Positions 33,965 through 46,846 of a DNA stretch of 64,000 nucleotides are shown one piece after another. The stretch lies in NCBI GenBank assembly GCA_030704615.1, contig CM060732.1, positions 44,127,053 to 44,191,052 of the forward strand. Direction: 5' to 3'. Numbering within the stretch: the stretch's first letter is position 1; the number at the start of each line of letters is the position of its first letter. The translations under genes were made by a program, and so were the position numbers. The notes under the pieces are model-generated. The model had not been told where the DNA came from and did no database searches. It saw only the letters and a list, made by a program, of their open reading frames with translations. The stretch is from Takakia lepidozioides (taxonomy: Eukaryota > Streptophyta > Takakiopsida > Takakiales > Takakiaceae).

Positions 33965-35192
33965 CCCGAGACCGATACTAGGTTTCCTCTATGCATCTGC
34001 CTCGGATGCTCACTGCATGGAATGCTGCAGCCGCATGGAAAACAAAACTGCAGACAGGATGAGGATCAGATAGTGCTAGCAAGTTGATAAAGAACGTCCG
34101 CAGGACAGATGAAATGGTGCTTGAGATGAAGGACGAGAACCAGACCGTCAGAGGAATATAGCACACAACCCACCATAACTACACTGCAAACAGCATCAGT
34201 TGCAATACTGTAAGATCATTGCAACGCCTTTCAATCTCACAGGGAAGGCTTTGAAGATCGAAGACATGAGCGGGGAATCCATATGCAACACCAGGGCTTT
34301 CAATGGAATCGGAGGCGGGAAATGAAACCCAACTTTTCTCTACCAGACGTGGCGTCATTATGTTGGGTGATATCTAGAAGACTTTACTCAAATTCTTTAT
34401 TCTGCCATTCATTTGAACCGGTAGTGCCATCCTACCCGACCTGATTTTTCGGTCCTCAAGCTCGTATATTTTGTGGTACTGGTTCCTGATTGTCAGCAGA
34501 TTTCCAGGATCAGCATAGTTGTGTATTCAACCCTTGATCTGCGTCCCTAGCGACGTTGGAGTTTGATTGAGGGACTATGCCACTTCTGAGATCATTGGGT
34601 CTCCCATCTTTGACACCCAAAGTGTTGGCATTCTTTGCTTCCGAAGGCATCATCTCAGGTCCGCACAAACCATCACTTGGAAATTTCCACTCGGATTCGT
34701 ATTGTTGCTAAACATCCACTTGAATCGGATTCCAGGTAAAGAGCTGTTCGATACTACTTTCTAGTACTTGTTATGGAACCCAGAGCAGCTTGAACTGATC
34801 CGGATAATGAATTAGTGTGGAGTGCACGCTTCCTTGTGGAAATTGCCGCCTTAGATTTGAAAGGTCGAAAACCCTTGTTAAACCCTCACAAAATCATAAC
34901 TGGAAAATCACATTCCGATTATTTGCTTGTCGTTTCTTATTTACATTTGCTTAACCTCGCAGGTATCTCTTACATGGATAGTTCACGTGGTGTATCCGGA
35001 CAATGAAAGTTCATAGAAATGTGGAGTAAAGGTTGTGAATTCGATGTTGATTTTGTCTCACCCCTCCACGCACTGTCCTTCCCTGGAACCCTGTTCGAGG
35101 AAGATAACATCAAACGTAGTGAAAGTTCATTTTAGCTCAAAATTGCTCTTACTTTGCCAAATTTTGATACGTGGTGTCTTTGGTGGGCGCAG
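33965..35192. other. divergent intergenic region of NDC1 and RAD51D
   Basis: NDC1 reads leftward and RAD51D rightward, so promoters of both probably lie here together with the unidentified first exon of RAD51D. Open frames are short and unconvincing. Confidence 0.45.
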
Positions 35193-38100
35193 TGGAGGAC
35201 TTTCTGCTGGCAGATATGTGGAGGTTGGAAGTTCCTGGGAATCATGAACAAAAACAGGTATATTTGGACTTGAATGTAAAGCATACAAAACCTACGAAGA
35301 GGAGTTCAGCAAGAGATTCCCCTGTTAAAAGCCATCAGAGAAGACCTAAGACATTGTCCTCCTTGATGATGCCATAGCTTGCGGTACAATTATTTTGGTG
35401 ATGGTTAGGCAGATCTTCAAATATGTGGTCCTCACTGAACGCTAGAATTGTAACCAGTAAATCACTAACTACCTGCCAGTCACTCAAAAGTGGTCTGAGC
35501 TATGGGTGGAAACCCTATGGTTGCAATGTATCCGCATTATAGATACAAACCTGGCCAAGGGATGAGCCATGAATGCTCCCTGATGGGAGGTCCTTCGTGA
35601 TGAATCACTTCTTTGAGCAAGTGACACCTGACAAATTGTTTGGAGTGGCAGTCCTTTACTTCCTGTTGGCAGTCGTGTGCTGGACATTGTAACACCACGC
35701 CGGACACCAGATGTATGGGTTTTTGACAATTCTCTGTTGTGGACACTTCATGTCCATAGGAGTTTTGTTCATTTGTTAAATCAGCACAACCAACACTAGG
35801 TCACAAGAGATTTCTATTATCCCATGCCTATGGTTGTCACAAACGTCAGGTAGATGGCATGCCAAGGCAATGAGGTTATTGACTGGGAAGGCATATGGAA
35901 AGTTATGACAGTGACAGCTTAAATCAGGGAGTCACAGAGATCCTGGAATATCTGGAACGCCAATCATGGGGGTGGCGCTCTGGCTATGACATGCTCCAGC
36001 AGCTGGAGACTTTGGGCATCCAAGACCTCTCTACTGGTTGCAAAAGGTAACAAGAACTGATGTGTTGATTTAATTGATCACGCAAACTGCGATTTGTTTT
36101 CAGTATCCTTTGTTCAATCCTCATGGTATCGGTAGAATGACAACTAATGACAGGATGAACTCCCACTTCAGTAGCTGATAGCTCTTTAGGCTGAAGATTC
36201 AATGCTCAGATCACAAAGGTGTACTTTCTATTCATAAGAGTAACTTTTTTGAGATGGGAGGACCTGGGCAGCTTGGACGACCTGTTGGGGGGAGGTCTGC
36301 GAGAAGGAACAGTGACTGAGTTGGTGGGAGCCTCATCCACGGGTAAAACTCAAGTCTGCTCTCTTTCCCCTTTCCCACTCTCCTCTCGTACTCTCTTTCC
36401 TTCCCTTGAACAAAAAGGAGTTATGTCCAGGTTCGATTTCCACTAATTCACTCCTCAGAGCCACAGTGGCTTACTCCTCGTCTAAATGTTTTTTTATTGT
36501 AGTTGTGCATGCAAGTGGCAGCAAGTGTGGCCTATCAATGTCGAGCTATGGTTGCTTATGTGGACACTTGCCACTCATTTTCTTCGACACGTATTGCCCA
36601 TATGTTGGACGGTTTGGTGGGTTCCAGAGAGGGGATTCAGGTGTGTAGACACCCCGAGTGTTTGTTTTGAAATTTCTCTTTTTTACAACTTTCAAGCGGA
36701 CATCAGGTTTTTGTTAGCTGAAGATAAAAGGGAGTACTTTCTTACGTCTTGCTCAGGTGTTTTTCTGAGCCCCCTCCGCTTTCAAAAGGCACGCATATTC
36801 CCTCATGCTAAGGAGGTTTACAGCATTCTGAGATCCACTTGAAGCTGTTGAGAGAACAGGTGCAAGCACAGTTGCGGTTTTGCTCCACCTTTTGCATTGC
36901 TTGGAGAACTAACAGAACTCAGGGCAAGCAGCATATTGCACTTGGTGGGGGTTAGCTGGCAGGAGCAGCTGGTGATTTTGAGCGAGTGATGAGAGGGATC
37001 CTACGCTTCAACATCTTCAACATCTTCTCAATGACATCTCTTCTACATGAGCTCCATGCTGACATTGGCACCCGATTCCAGGTACATTGAGCTAACATTT
37101 GTTAGATTGATGTATTCAAGTGTTGAGAGTAGGCCAGAGCTTACTTCGGAAATGCTTTATGGATATTGTGGTTGCAGGGCCCAGGTGAGTTCGAACATTT
37201 GCGTCTTTTGATTGTAGACTCAGCTTCGGCAGTCATTTCTCCAATTCTTGGTGGCAACCAAACTCAAGGTAGGTCACTCATTCTCTACTTCCTTGGCCCT
37301 CTATCTTTCTTGTTTCGTTCTTCCTGTTGTCCCATGAGCTCTTTGAGCTTCCTGCGTACATTATAAAGTACCATGTCATTTCATTTCTCAGTCACCCTGC
37401 CAGCTAAGAGTTGTGACTCTGAGGATGAGATAGAAGAGTTTGTACTACTGTTGAAACGGCAGTGTTATTGTTGGTAGAGGGCCTAGTCAGTTTGATTTCA
37501 AAGCGCAGGGTGCATCTAGTTACCATGTGAGTGGTCATTGACATTTTCAGAAATTTGCAAACAGGGCATAGCTTGATGGTGAGCTTGGGAATAATCCTGA
37601 AGAAGCTGGCCCTTGAAAACCATCTGGCCATCCTGGTAAAAACAGACTTCTCCACTCAATCTTTCACCTACGTAAACAATGAAGTCATGATGTTATACAT
37701 TTAGTGGTACTTAATGAACCCTGTCCGTCATTCAGAGGTTGATAGTCAGATTGTTGCATTTGTTTCCTTTTTCTTTCAGCATGAAAGGATCTAATTCATG
37801 TTTATGTTATTACTTTGGCTTTACCATCATTGGGGTTGATTTGCTATTTGATCTAGTGGCTCCCACAGTTGATTACATTGGGATCAGTTCTGCTGTCAAG
37901 CTGTTAATTGTCGTCACCATTTGTGGCATTGTTGAAGGGTTGAGTGTTACACTATTGTTGACTTAGCTACAATAAGTTGGTGGGGGGGGGGGGCGGTGGG
38001 GGCGTTTACCTACCAATGGGTACACTGCTCGTACGTGAGAAACTGTTGCCGGTCTGTACTCTCTGCTTGTGAAATGAGGCGTCCCAAGTCTCGAAAACAC

Positions 38101-38346
38101 ATCGAGTTTTCCTGCAAAGAGTCGCGTTCTCCCTTTGTTAGATCAACTATTGATAATCACACCATGAATTGAAATCCTGTGCTTGGCTGTGCCCAGATCA
38201 CAAATCACATGGTCGCAGGGGAAAGCAGGCAGCCAAAGCCAGCCCTGGGGGAGAGCTGGAAGTCAATGCCTCATGTCCGGTTATTGCTTGCACGAGATTC
38301 CTCTAGCAATGTGTGTCAGGTGTCTGTGATCAAGCATAACTCGATG
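35193..38346 (+). CDS. RAD51D: RAD51D recombination protein (5' exon not found)
   Basis: Exons recognised: 35,193-35,257, 35,928-36,046, 36,272-36,353, 36,503-36,640, 36,983-37,081, 37,178-37,268, 37,565-37,635 and 38,197-38,346; phases agree at the joins from 35,928 on. They read VEDFLLADMW, ILEYLERQSW, STGCK-SLDDLLGGGLREG, Walker A GASSTGKT, LCMQVAASVAYQCRAMVAYVDT, Walker B LRLLIVDSASAVISPILGG, LMVSLGIILKKLALENHLAIL and ITNHMVAG with KPALGESWKSMPHVRLLLAR. RAD51D is a RAD51 paralogue ATPase of the BCDX2 complex, acting in homologous-recombination repair in the nucleus. The exon carrying the start Met is not identified, and a small exon may be missing between the first two. After HNSM the next acceptor options lead at once to a stop, so the C-terminus is short or its last exon unrecognised. 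Confidence 0.9.
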
Positions 38347-40020
38347 GTACGCCCTTGGAAGCTGGTGTTGATTGTCCTGCATCTATTTTGAAATTCAACA
38401 GTTTTTTTTTTTTGGTTTCCCACTCTCTCTCTACTTCTGTCCTTTGGGCAACCCACAGACTGAATAGATTTCTTTCTTTCATTTCATTTCTCTTCTGTCT
38501 TTCTCCATCTGGGCCACCTTTGCACATAGCAGTAAAGCATGTGAAGTATGAGGAAAGATTTGCCCTTCAGTTGTTGGTCGTTGATGAGGCTAGGCGATGT
38601 ATGCAGGCATGCAATAGGCACGCAGCCTTCCGCATCACCAATACAGGCCTGCAATCTGTTCCAGAAAATTTCAATGGTTGACTAGGAGGCCCTGCCAACA
38701 AGCATCTGTAGCTCTTGCACTCCTTCCTTGTCTGGAATTCTGACATCCTGATTCCATGTAATATTATTTGTTAAATAAAATTCCAATATTAGTCAGAATT
38801 TTATTTTAATGTTTTCTTTAAAAGGCCCGAGATACTCTTATCAGTTATCAATGTATCATTGATCAGACTTTATTTTTCCTTCTAATTCAAAAAAGATATG
38901 AGTGCTTATCAAGATTTGAACCCAGAAGGTAGGCAACTGTTCTTCTACCAGTTGAACCGTAGGTCACACTGCACTGTGGTTTGAACTTTGAACCCAACGT
39001 TCACTACTTGGGATACTGGTAGTCAAGATTTGAACCCAGGATCAGATTATTAGGTTAACAAAGAGTTCCCCCCAAATTTCCATATTCAAGCCTTGTTCGC
39101 ATATTCGGAAGATCGTGAGGGTCTTGTGGGTTTGAGCCCAGAACCTCAGCGGCCTGAAGGGCTAGAGTGTGCAGCCTAGATTTAGAGACAGTAGGTTAGG
39201 GCTAATTAACTGTTGGATTTAACTAACTGGTCCGCAAGCCTGGACGTTGAAAACCAACGCTGCCAAGACCGCTCTTCTTCCTTCTCTCCCACACAATTTC
39301 TCAAGAGCTGCATGTCGTGTCATGTGATTCTGCTGACTGTCTACTCACATTCCCACAACTCATTCTTTCTTTTTTCAAGACAGGTTTGATGCCGTTTGTT
39401 ATTTATCTGTCTCTATTTCCCATCTCTGTTTCCACCATTTCAATTTTATCTCTTTCGTACATGTCTGCCTCCTGTAATGAGAATGTCCGTCTCTTAATCC
39501 ATGCCGGCCTCATTAAACTGAACTGGAATTGGAGTTGATCAAGTAGAAAACTCTCACCTTGGTGGTGACGCATTCGCCATGGTAATACTCTGCTACTATA
39601 CTTCTATGCTTGACATGAGACTCGGTGAGCTTCCGCCTACATTGTTCCTAGGCAGGGTTCCTCTTTTCCAGGATTAACTGGATGTTAATCGGCTCTTCTA
39701 TACGCTGGCTTCGGCCAGCGTCCTCTCTCTCTAGTTATCGTAGGTGTTCATATTGTGAGTGTCTACGGCAGAAGAATTTGCCTCAGATTTTCTAAAGATT
39801 CAGAATAAGGTTGGACTCCTTTGTTTCGCTCAAAAACCTTCCCAGGAAAGGAAATGAAAGAGTCTGGCTTGCTTGCTATGGAGGGGACAAGATAAAATCT
39901 GCAGAAAGTAGGGATGGCGACAAAGGAGGGACTGCTTTGGGTGCTTAAAGAGAGCCGTGAAGTGTGTGCGAGACCGTGAGACGGCCATATTTTCGTTTCG
40001 TAGAGAGAGATAGAGAGAGA
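38347..40020. other. intergenic region with tRNA-like repeat and hairpins
   Basis: No gene is supported. It holds an AT hairpin (AAATAAAATTC at 38,773-38,783 pairing with GAATTTTATTT at 38,796-38,806) and the tRNA-like segment described separately, and it ends at a GA microsatellite. Confidence 0.45.
38900..38975 (-). repeat. tRNA-like (SINE-type) segment
   Basis: On the minus strand TACGGTTCAACTGG (38,961-38,948) resembles a pol III box A and GGGTTCAAATC (38,923-38,913) box B at tRNA-like spacing. A second box-B-like copy lies at 39,027-39,037. The stems do not fold into a clean cloverleaf, so a degraded tRNA-derived SINE is likelier than a working tRNA gene. Confidence 0.35.
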
Positions 40021-40030
40021 GAGAGAGAGA
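39985..40030. repeat. GA microsatellite
   Basis: GAGAGAGATAGAGAGAGAGAGAG-type run just upstream of the NME7 coding region, possibly within its 5' UTR or promoter. Confidence 0.75.
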
Positions 40031-40069
40031 TGTGCTGGAAGAACCAGAGTAAAAGCTGAGTCAGGGGAG

Positions 40070-43000
40070 GTGGAGCGAGTGCAGGAGTCACGAAACGATG
40101 GGGCACGGTATGCGTTCATTGTGCGATGGTTGGATCCTCTGACAGAGATGGTTTGGAAGTATCAGTTCTTCTACCATACAAGCGACAGGTCCATTGAGAT
40201 GGTTTGTCCCTTTGTTATTCTTTCTCATATGCCTTCGCATATCAAACAAGAAACCTTTGGGAACAGGTGAATAACATGCCACTGTTTCATGTCCCTGACC
40301 AGCATCTTTTCCTCTATCTCACTCCGCACACATATCCATAGAGAGTCAGAGGAGATAAAGAGACTACTGCACTAAATAGAAGTGTATGGATTGTGCAGTA
40401 TGACATAAAACACCACAAAGTGTTTCTCAGGAGGGTAGCTTACCCAGCCCTTACCATCGAGCAGCTTTTCATAGGTTCGACCCTCCTAGTCTACACACGC
40501 AAACTCCTTGTCGAGGACTATGGGGACGAGTTCACCAGGAAACATCTGCGAGGTTTGCAAGAAACGTACGCCTCAGCTTTTCACTCAATCCATGCCCGCC
40601 ATAGGTCACAACATCGCTTAGATGCGTAGTGGAATCAGCGACTCTTATCAAAATGTGTTCGTTATTACGGCATGATGACAAACGAAAGATGTGGCAAGGA
40701 TAACTATTTTGTCGCCTCGCTTGTGGCTGGAGACTACAGCTTGCATTATTCTTTTCGTAATGGCTAATTTCATTTCATTGTGTACCTCCAGTAGTCGGAA
40801 CTAGTGCATCGGGCCTATAGACCCACTAAAATGGGGCTGGAATGTGGTGGCACTCAGGACGCTGGCGATGATAAAGCCAGATGCGATACAACACACAGGC
40901 AAGATTTTAGAGTGTATCCACAGCAACGGCTTCCTTGTGAAACATATGCGCATGTGCAAGCTCACACAGGCCCAAGCTGAGAAATTTTATGAATGTCATA
41001 AAGGAAAACCCTTTTTCCCGTAAGTCGTCTGTGTGTTCTTCTGACGTTGCCTTGGTCTTTAGCATAAAAGGTTCTGTCGCTCCATAAGGAAGCCCAGTTT
41101 AACAGTTGCAAACGATTTGTAATCTGTTGGGCACCAATACCATAATTATGCAAGCAGAAACAGTACACTCATGGGAAGTCACATGGGGGACTGTACAGAT
41201 GTCTCACACAGTTCATAGCAAGTGGACCAGTTGTGGCTATAGAGCTGGTTGCAGAGAATGCCCTTTGCCGTTGGAGGATGCTGCTTGGTAAGTGAAACTC
41301 TCTCTCTCACTCTCTCTCCCCAATTATCTCTATGGAGGTCTTGAAGTGCATGTGAGCTGTTTTCATGGTTCATGTTCTACACAAAGCACTTGTATGAACA
41401 CTGCAAACAACGGTTGTGGTGGCAACCTTGAGCAAGCAATACCAGAACGGAATGTTAAACATAAGACTTTTGGCTTAGAATATATGTGATGGTGGTGTCA
41501 CATGCTCCGCCTGCAATAAGTGTTTGCTTGGTGTCTTGAAGATGTTTCCTCGTGCAAATCTCAGATGCCCATCTTTATGTTTTTTCTCCCCGTCAACAAC
41601 TTATCGGTTGAGATTTTCGTTGAATTTGTCATAGGACCTTTTACTTTTTGTAACCTCACATGCATTTTGAACCAAGACCATAGAATCTTTTCTAGACTGT
41701 GTGAGCCAGCTGTAAACCACTAGGTACAGTAATCAGCTTTAACGTTTTGTTGAGCTTACTGCGTGTTTGTCAACAAGTACCCACCTCTCATGCCAGCCAA
41801 GGGAGCTGCTGAGCTTTTTCTGTTATCAAACTCAAACTCCGGCTGTTCTTCATATCGACCAGGGCCCACAAGCAGTGAAGTTGCCAAGATGAAAGCACCC
41901 TGCTCCATCCGCGGCCAGTTTGGCACCGATTGCACAAGGAACGCATGCCATGGTTCCGACTCTCATGAGTGTGCGCGTCTGGTATCCTTCTACTGTCATA
42001 TACTTCTCCAGTTTCTTATGACCACAGAGGATCAACTGTACATGATCACTGAAGACAACCCTTGCGAGGATGCTCTTTCCAGGTCTTATGTTCAGCTTAA
42101 AGAAACACGGGATAGTTAACTCATGTCTACCCCTTCGTCTTCCCGTGTAAACTTTATTTCTTAATCCACTTTTATATGTTCTCTGTCATATTGACAGCTC
42201 TGAAAACTTGCACTAAGTGTTCCTGAGACAGTATATCTTTCCCACATCTGCCAAATAGCTGTGCCTCAGAATCTTTCCATCGTTGCAAATGTAGTGTCCA
42301 CAGATTCAACTCAACAATAAGCTTTCTTTATTGGAGTCACAGGTGGTCTTAACAACTTTGCATTGATAAAGAATGTGCTTCTATGAGATTTAGTCACTAT
42401 CGTCCACATTTGGCAATGTCCTCCATACTAATAGCTGCCGAAAGAGAAGAGTGATATCTGCAAGGTTGTGCAGGAAACACTGTTCTTCTTCACGAGTCAC
42501 AACATGGGGACTTGTGCGAGGTTTTCTAACTGCACCCTTGGGATTGTCAAACCCCATGCCCTAATGGGAGGTACCCTTTCTTCCCATTTGTGTGTAACCT
42601 GACAAAGACAGGTACAATATAGAGAAATGACTAGGAGAGGATTCTCTGCCATTCAGAAGCTCAACAATTCCCCTTGTTGTTGAGCAATTTCTAGTGGTAC
42701 TCAACAATTGACTAGAGCAGTCAACCAGTTTTTTTATCTACAGTCGCTTATTATAATCACATAGACTAGCTATACAGTAACCTGGTCTGAGAATCCATTA
42801 GTTAACTTGGAGCTGGCTATAGGACCCTTCAGAGCCTGTCTAAAATGATCTACCATCACCAAAAACACAGAGAGAGAGAGAACGACAGAGAATGTACTCA
42901 TGCTGTTCCTTGCAAATATTGACTTGCTATAGCTTACTAGCCATTGACCCCGTCTGGAAACTAACCCTCCTGGAGCCTTTTGTGGGGTTTGTACCCACCA

Positions 43001-44896
43001 GGGTTTAGAGCGAATGTACTCATAAGACGTTGTTTGCCGTAGCCTTCTGGCCATAGACCCCGGGCCCAGTTTGGGCGGAACAAAAGGGAATAGCTGCTAC
43101 CTTTGTGAGGGGCTCACGCCGGTAGTGACTTACCTTGGTTGAGGAGGGTTTAGAGGGAGAGAGAGAGAATGTACTCATAAGACATTGTTTGCCGGCCTTG
43201 TGGCCATAGACCCTGCGTCCAGTTTGGACGAATACATAGAGAATAGGCACTACCTTTGTGAGGGGCACACTCCAGTAGTGTGAGTTACCTTGATATAACA
43301 ATTAGTTTGGGCTTTCCAGATATCCTCTAGAAAGCCCTTCACATAAGCATCAATCTGCTGTGTGTGAGTAGGCCCAAAATTAGGTCCCAACAGGGCCAGG
43401 GCTTCTGGCTCAGCCTTGAGATTTTGAAAGCTGGTGAACAGAGGTGCATGAATCATGTTCTTGATGTTCTTGAAGAGGGTCGCTCTGTGGTGAGAATACC
43501 CCAGACAATGTATCAGAAAATGGATATTGTCTTCAGGTTAGAGATCTAGAGAGACCGAGGGAGAGAGAGAGATTGTACTCATAAGACGTTGTTTGCCGTA
43601 GCCTAGGGAGAGAGAGAGAGAGAGAGAGAGAGACAGTTGAAGTATGGGTTAGGGATGCAGGTTGCGGTGGGGCCATAATAGACCGGGTATTGCAGAAGTT
43701 TGATGTAACTGCCTTGGAGATGGCCAATTTTTCACGCCCCAATGCTCAAGAGTTCTTAGAAGTGTACAGAGGAATTGTGCCAGATTACTATGTGCTCCCT
43801 CTTCCCATCTTGTCATTACTTTGGTTGTTTCATTTCATGTGTTATAGCCCTAGTATGTATTGCAATAATAGATATTATTGTTGGACATAGGAGATCATAA
43901 AATGTGGGAACATTGAGATCATTTTGAGATTGGTTAATAATGGTATCCAAACCTTGCTTCTGCATCAGGCTTGACTACAAAGGTCCATAGTCAAAAACTG
44001 GTATCATTGATGGTCATGACAAACAGCTTGGTTGATATAGTTTTGGGTCTCATGGGTTGTCTCGAGGAATTTTAGCACTGAACTGAAATTAGTATAATTG
44101 GTGGGCTGTATGGCAATAATCACAAGGCTATGACGCATGAACTTGCATCGGGAGGCTTCATAGCCATGGAGATTTGTGATAAAGACGATCCAGAGGCATG
44201 TCCCGTTGACAAGTTTCGAGATTTTTGTGGGCCTCCTGATCCCCAACTTGCTCGTGCCCTCAGGCCACATACCATACGCGCTGAATTTGCAATCAACAAG
44301 GTACCCTCTCATAGGGTCAATCTCCTAGTCCTTTTTCACAAATTTAGGCTCTGTTCTTTCAGATTCAGGCTAGTTATAATTCCAGTGATCAACTGTCTTG
44401 TTTTAATGTCTCCCCTTTTCTTGATGCTCCTGAGCTATGGCTGTGAAGTATTCTTACAGTCCCAATCCCGGCATACTAGGTGAACCTCCCTAGGTATCAA
44501 ACTCAGCCTGAACAGCCCTTGATACTCATGCATAGCCAATATAAAAGCTGGCATTGATATCAAACTGGAAAAAAAAATTATGCACTCAGCCTCCAGCATT
44601 GTACCTCTCTCTCTTCCTCTCTCCCTCTCTCAAGTGTCCCTTGGGCCCTTTATACACTGGTGGGCTAGAACCCCATGACAGCTCTTGGAGGGTTAATATC
44701 CTGCAGGAACCAGGCACCAATGGGACTGCTATAACTAACAGAAAATGGTCAATGAATACATCCTTTTTCTTTTAGAATAGACTTCACACCCGGACTCTTA
44801 CACCTGCAGGTGAAGAATGCAATACATTGCACGGACATACCTGAGGACGGAGAAATGGAGGTGCAATTTATATTTAAGCATCAATGGACACACTAA
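40070..44896 (+). CDS. NME7: NME7/NDK7: DM10 domain plus two NDP-kinase domains
   Basis: Exons: about 40,070-40,201, 40,399-40,565, 40,858-41,019, 41,199-41,287, 41,863-41,981, 42,474-42,570, 43,661-43,791, 44,127-44,300 and 44,810-44,896; phases agree throughout. The N-terminal DM10 part reads RYAFIVRWLDPL and SIEM-YDIKHHKVFLRR. Kinase-like domain 1 has TLAMIKPDAI, LTQFIASGPVVAIEL and the catalytic-His motif NACHGSD. Domain 2 has IVKPHAL, GGAIIDRVLQKFDV, GFIAMEI, FRDFCGPPDP, LRPHTIRAEF and NAIHCTDIPEDG. This is the NME7 family, known from flagella, basal bodies and gamma-tubulin complexes. No in-frame ATG precedes RYAFIV in this exon, so the start probably lies in an upstream exon. A cluster of LINE 3' ends sits in the intron before 43,661. 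Confidence 0.9.
42860..43645 (-). mobile_element. stacked 3' ends of a zinc-finger LINE in an NME7 intron
   Basis: Near-identical 3'-terminal sequence (ACTCATAAGACGTTGTTTGCC on the plus strand) begins near 43,018, 43,173 and 43,575, with a diverged one near 42,896. Each is preceded on the plus strand by a GA-rich run, that is, on the element strand the LINE ends and a TC repeat follows. The longest copy (about 43,170-43,530) encodes on the minus strand a decayed C-terminus with [30 protein letters not shown]. At least three insertions or partial duplications are stacked here. Confidence 0.75.
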
Positions 44897-45152
44897 TGGC
44901 AGCTCTTTCTCCCCAAGTTTCTTCCGCTCTTTCCCCTGCCCTATTCAGGGATCTGATACAAACCCTTGGGTCCTTGAACATGATGGTGATTGTGTATGCT
45001 GGCCTAGGAGACTGGCTTCCCGTCTTCTGTACTATCTGCTTGTTGGTCTGCTTGGCCAATTGAAAAGTATTCAGCTCTGGCAGATCTTCGTATGATAGTC
45101 TCAGCTCTTGCAATCCAAACTGTTATCTAGTCAGAAATGTCATTTTTGTGGT
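44897..45152. other. NME7 3' flank, no gene
   Basis: Probable 3' UTR of NME7. No independent coding sequence is supported. Confidence 0.4.
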
Positions 45153-46846
45153 TCATGGATTCATCACTCTTGCCCTCCCTATCGAAAGCAGCGGACCATT
45201 ATTGAGATTCTCTATGTGCACGACGGCCTGGCATAGCTTTTCCCACTTCCATTCAGAAGCGGACATGAGCTGATTCATATCATCTTGGTACGGTCTACCC
45301 TTGATTGAATTGATTCTATCAGAGTATAGAACCCCAACAACCAGCAGGCACGGTGGTAGACAGTATCCACAGCCCAGATCACAGCTGCCACCTACTACCT
45401 CCTGCAAATATTGAATGAAGCGTAAACTCGAAACGGAAAAAGGAGCGGCGACGAGGGAGCACGAGGGAGCACGGTGATAAGAGCAACAACTTCAGGACCT
45501 GCACAAAGTCTCACAATGAAATGAAAAGCACTCTTCCGAACGTTACAGTAGGCTCGACCTCATTTAGCAAAGATGGAGAGCCTACTGTGACATCCGAAAG
45601 AGTCGTGGGGCGTTTCAAACATGGTGGGACATTGCGTGCGAACGCCAAGAGGCCCGGAAGTACTCACAGAACACAGAATAACGAAAGGCAATCCACCAAG
45701 GCAGATAGTAGTAGCATAATACCAGAGCGAATGGGATGCTGGCGAGCGCTGCTGCATGAAATGGGACAGGACACATTCCTCGCTGGAGAACACCCATCCA
45801 TGAACACTCGGGATTGGAGCTATGGCCGCAAGCAAGAAGGCCGCTGTTGCAAGGCAGCCGAAGAAAACAAACATCTACGAAAACTGAGAAAAGTATACAT
45901 CCAAGACTTGAAGTGCTTCAACTCTTTAGCCTGGGACATGAACAATTTACATCGAACTATCCAAGACGTGGAAAATGGGAGGTAGAGAAAGCACTCGTGA
46001 AAACTCGCATCTTAAGGCACATGTCAGTTCCCTTCACCAAAAGCGAACCAGGATTCCAAGTCGCTCAGCCACGCCGCGGGACAAGCTCGTCCAGACGTTC
46101 GACCATCGCTCCAGACCAAGAAAGAAAGACGAGAGCACGCGCATGTATACAAAATTCGCAAACTTCCATTTGGAATGGAATGCAGATGCTCGAGCGGGTG
46201 AATAGTGACTAGAAGGCTCCGGGCGGCCTTGCGGGTAACCCTATTGTCAAAGGGCTGGACGGCCCGGCAGGGATTGACGAGACAGCAATAACTTAGCCAA
46301 ACCGATGCGACCAATGAGGTGGACACACATAAAGTCTGGGGCGAGATGATGTCGACCATATAAAATCCAAGCTACAGTTCACCACCAGTGCACGCATGCC
46401 GCGTGGAGGGAATGAAGCGATGGGGTGTGCCCTTGACTTCCTAGCTCGGGCAAGCGCTTGCACCTGCAACGGCTGTGCGATATCGGGGCTGCCTGCAACC
46501 CTGACTCTGTTGTTGCCTCGATCGCCTTCTTGTTGTGTTGACTCATTTGCTGCTGCTGCTGCTGAGTTTGGCGATATGGGGTTGGGGTTCTTTTTCTTGT
46601 TTCCGTGGGGAAGGAGTCGGAATGATGGTGTGATGAAGGGTGGTGCACGGTTAATTATGCGTAGGTAGAGGAAGAAGCATGGGCGGGTGTACCTTCCTTT
46701 CGATGAATGGCGTCCCCAAGCGTGGTAAGTTTCTTGATGACCGGATCAACCCTAAAGTTAGCCGAAGAGGAGAAGATCAGTGCTTTCTGGATAAGCAAGA
46801 TGGATTGCGTGAGGATAGCGATCAAAGATTTTAGGTCTGATTCCAT
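45153..46846 (-). CDS. doubtful small membrane-protein gene
   Basis: Minus-strand frames suggest a gene, not recognised. Frame 45,874-45,560 starts MFVFFGCLATAAFLLAAIAP, a signal-anchor or first membrane segment, and has a second hydrophobic segment (YYATTICLGGLPFVILCS). Frame 45,407-45,153 could be the next exon: after a plausible AG acceptor it reads VVGGSCDLGCGYCLPPCLLV and ends in a stop after GRARVMNP. A further frame (46,846-46,655), MESDLKSLIAILTQSILLIQ, might be an upstream exon or a separate gene. A 154-codon plus frame (45,521-45,985) overlaps and is hydrophilic without a signature, so strand is not certain. Three hydrophobic segments would make a small multi-pass protein. No function is claimed. 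Confidence 0.3.

Noticed and set aside
38900-38975. A functional tRNA gene
   Set aside because: Internal promoter words are present, but the acceptor, anticodon and T stems do not pair properly.
45521-45985. A 154-codon plus-strand gene
   Set aside because: It has no domain, its composition is unremarkable, and the opposite strand has the more protein-like membrane segments; neither is certain.
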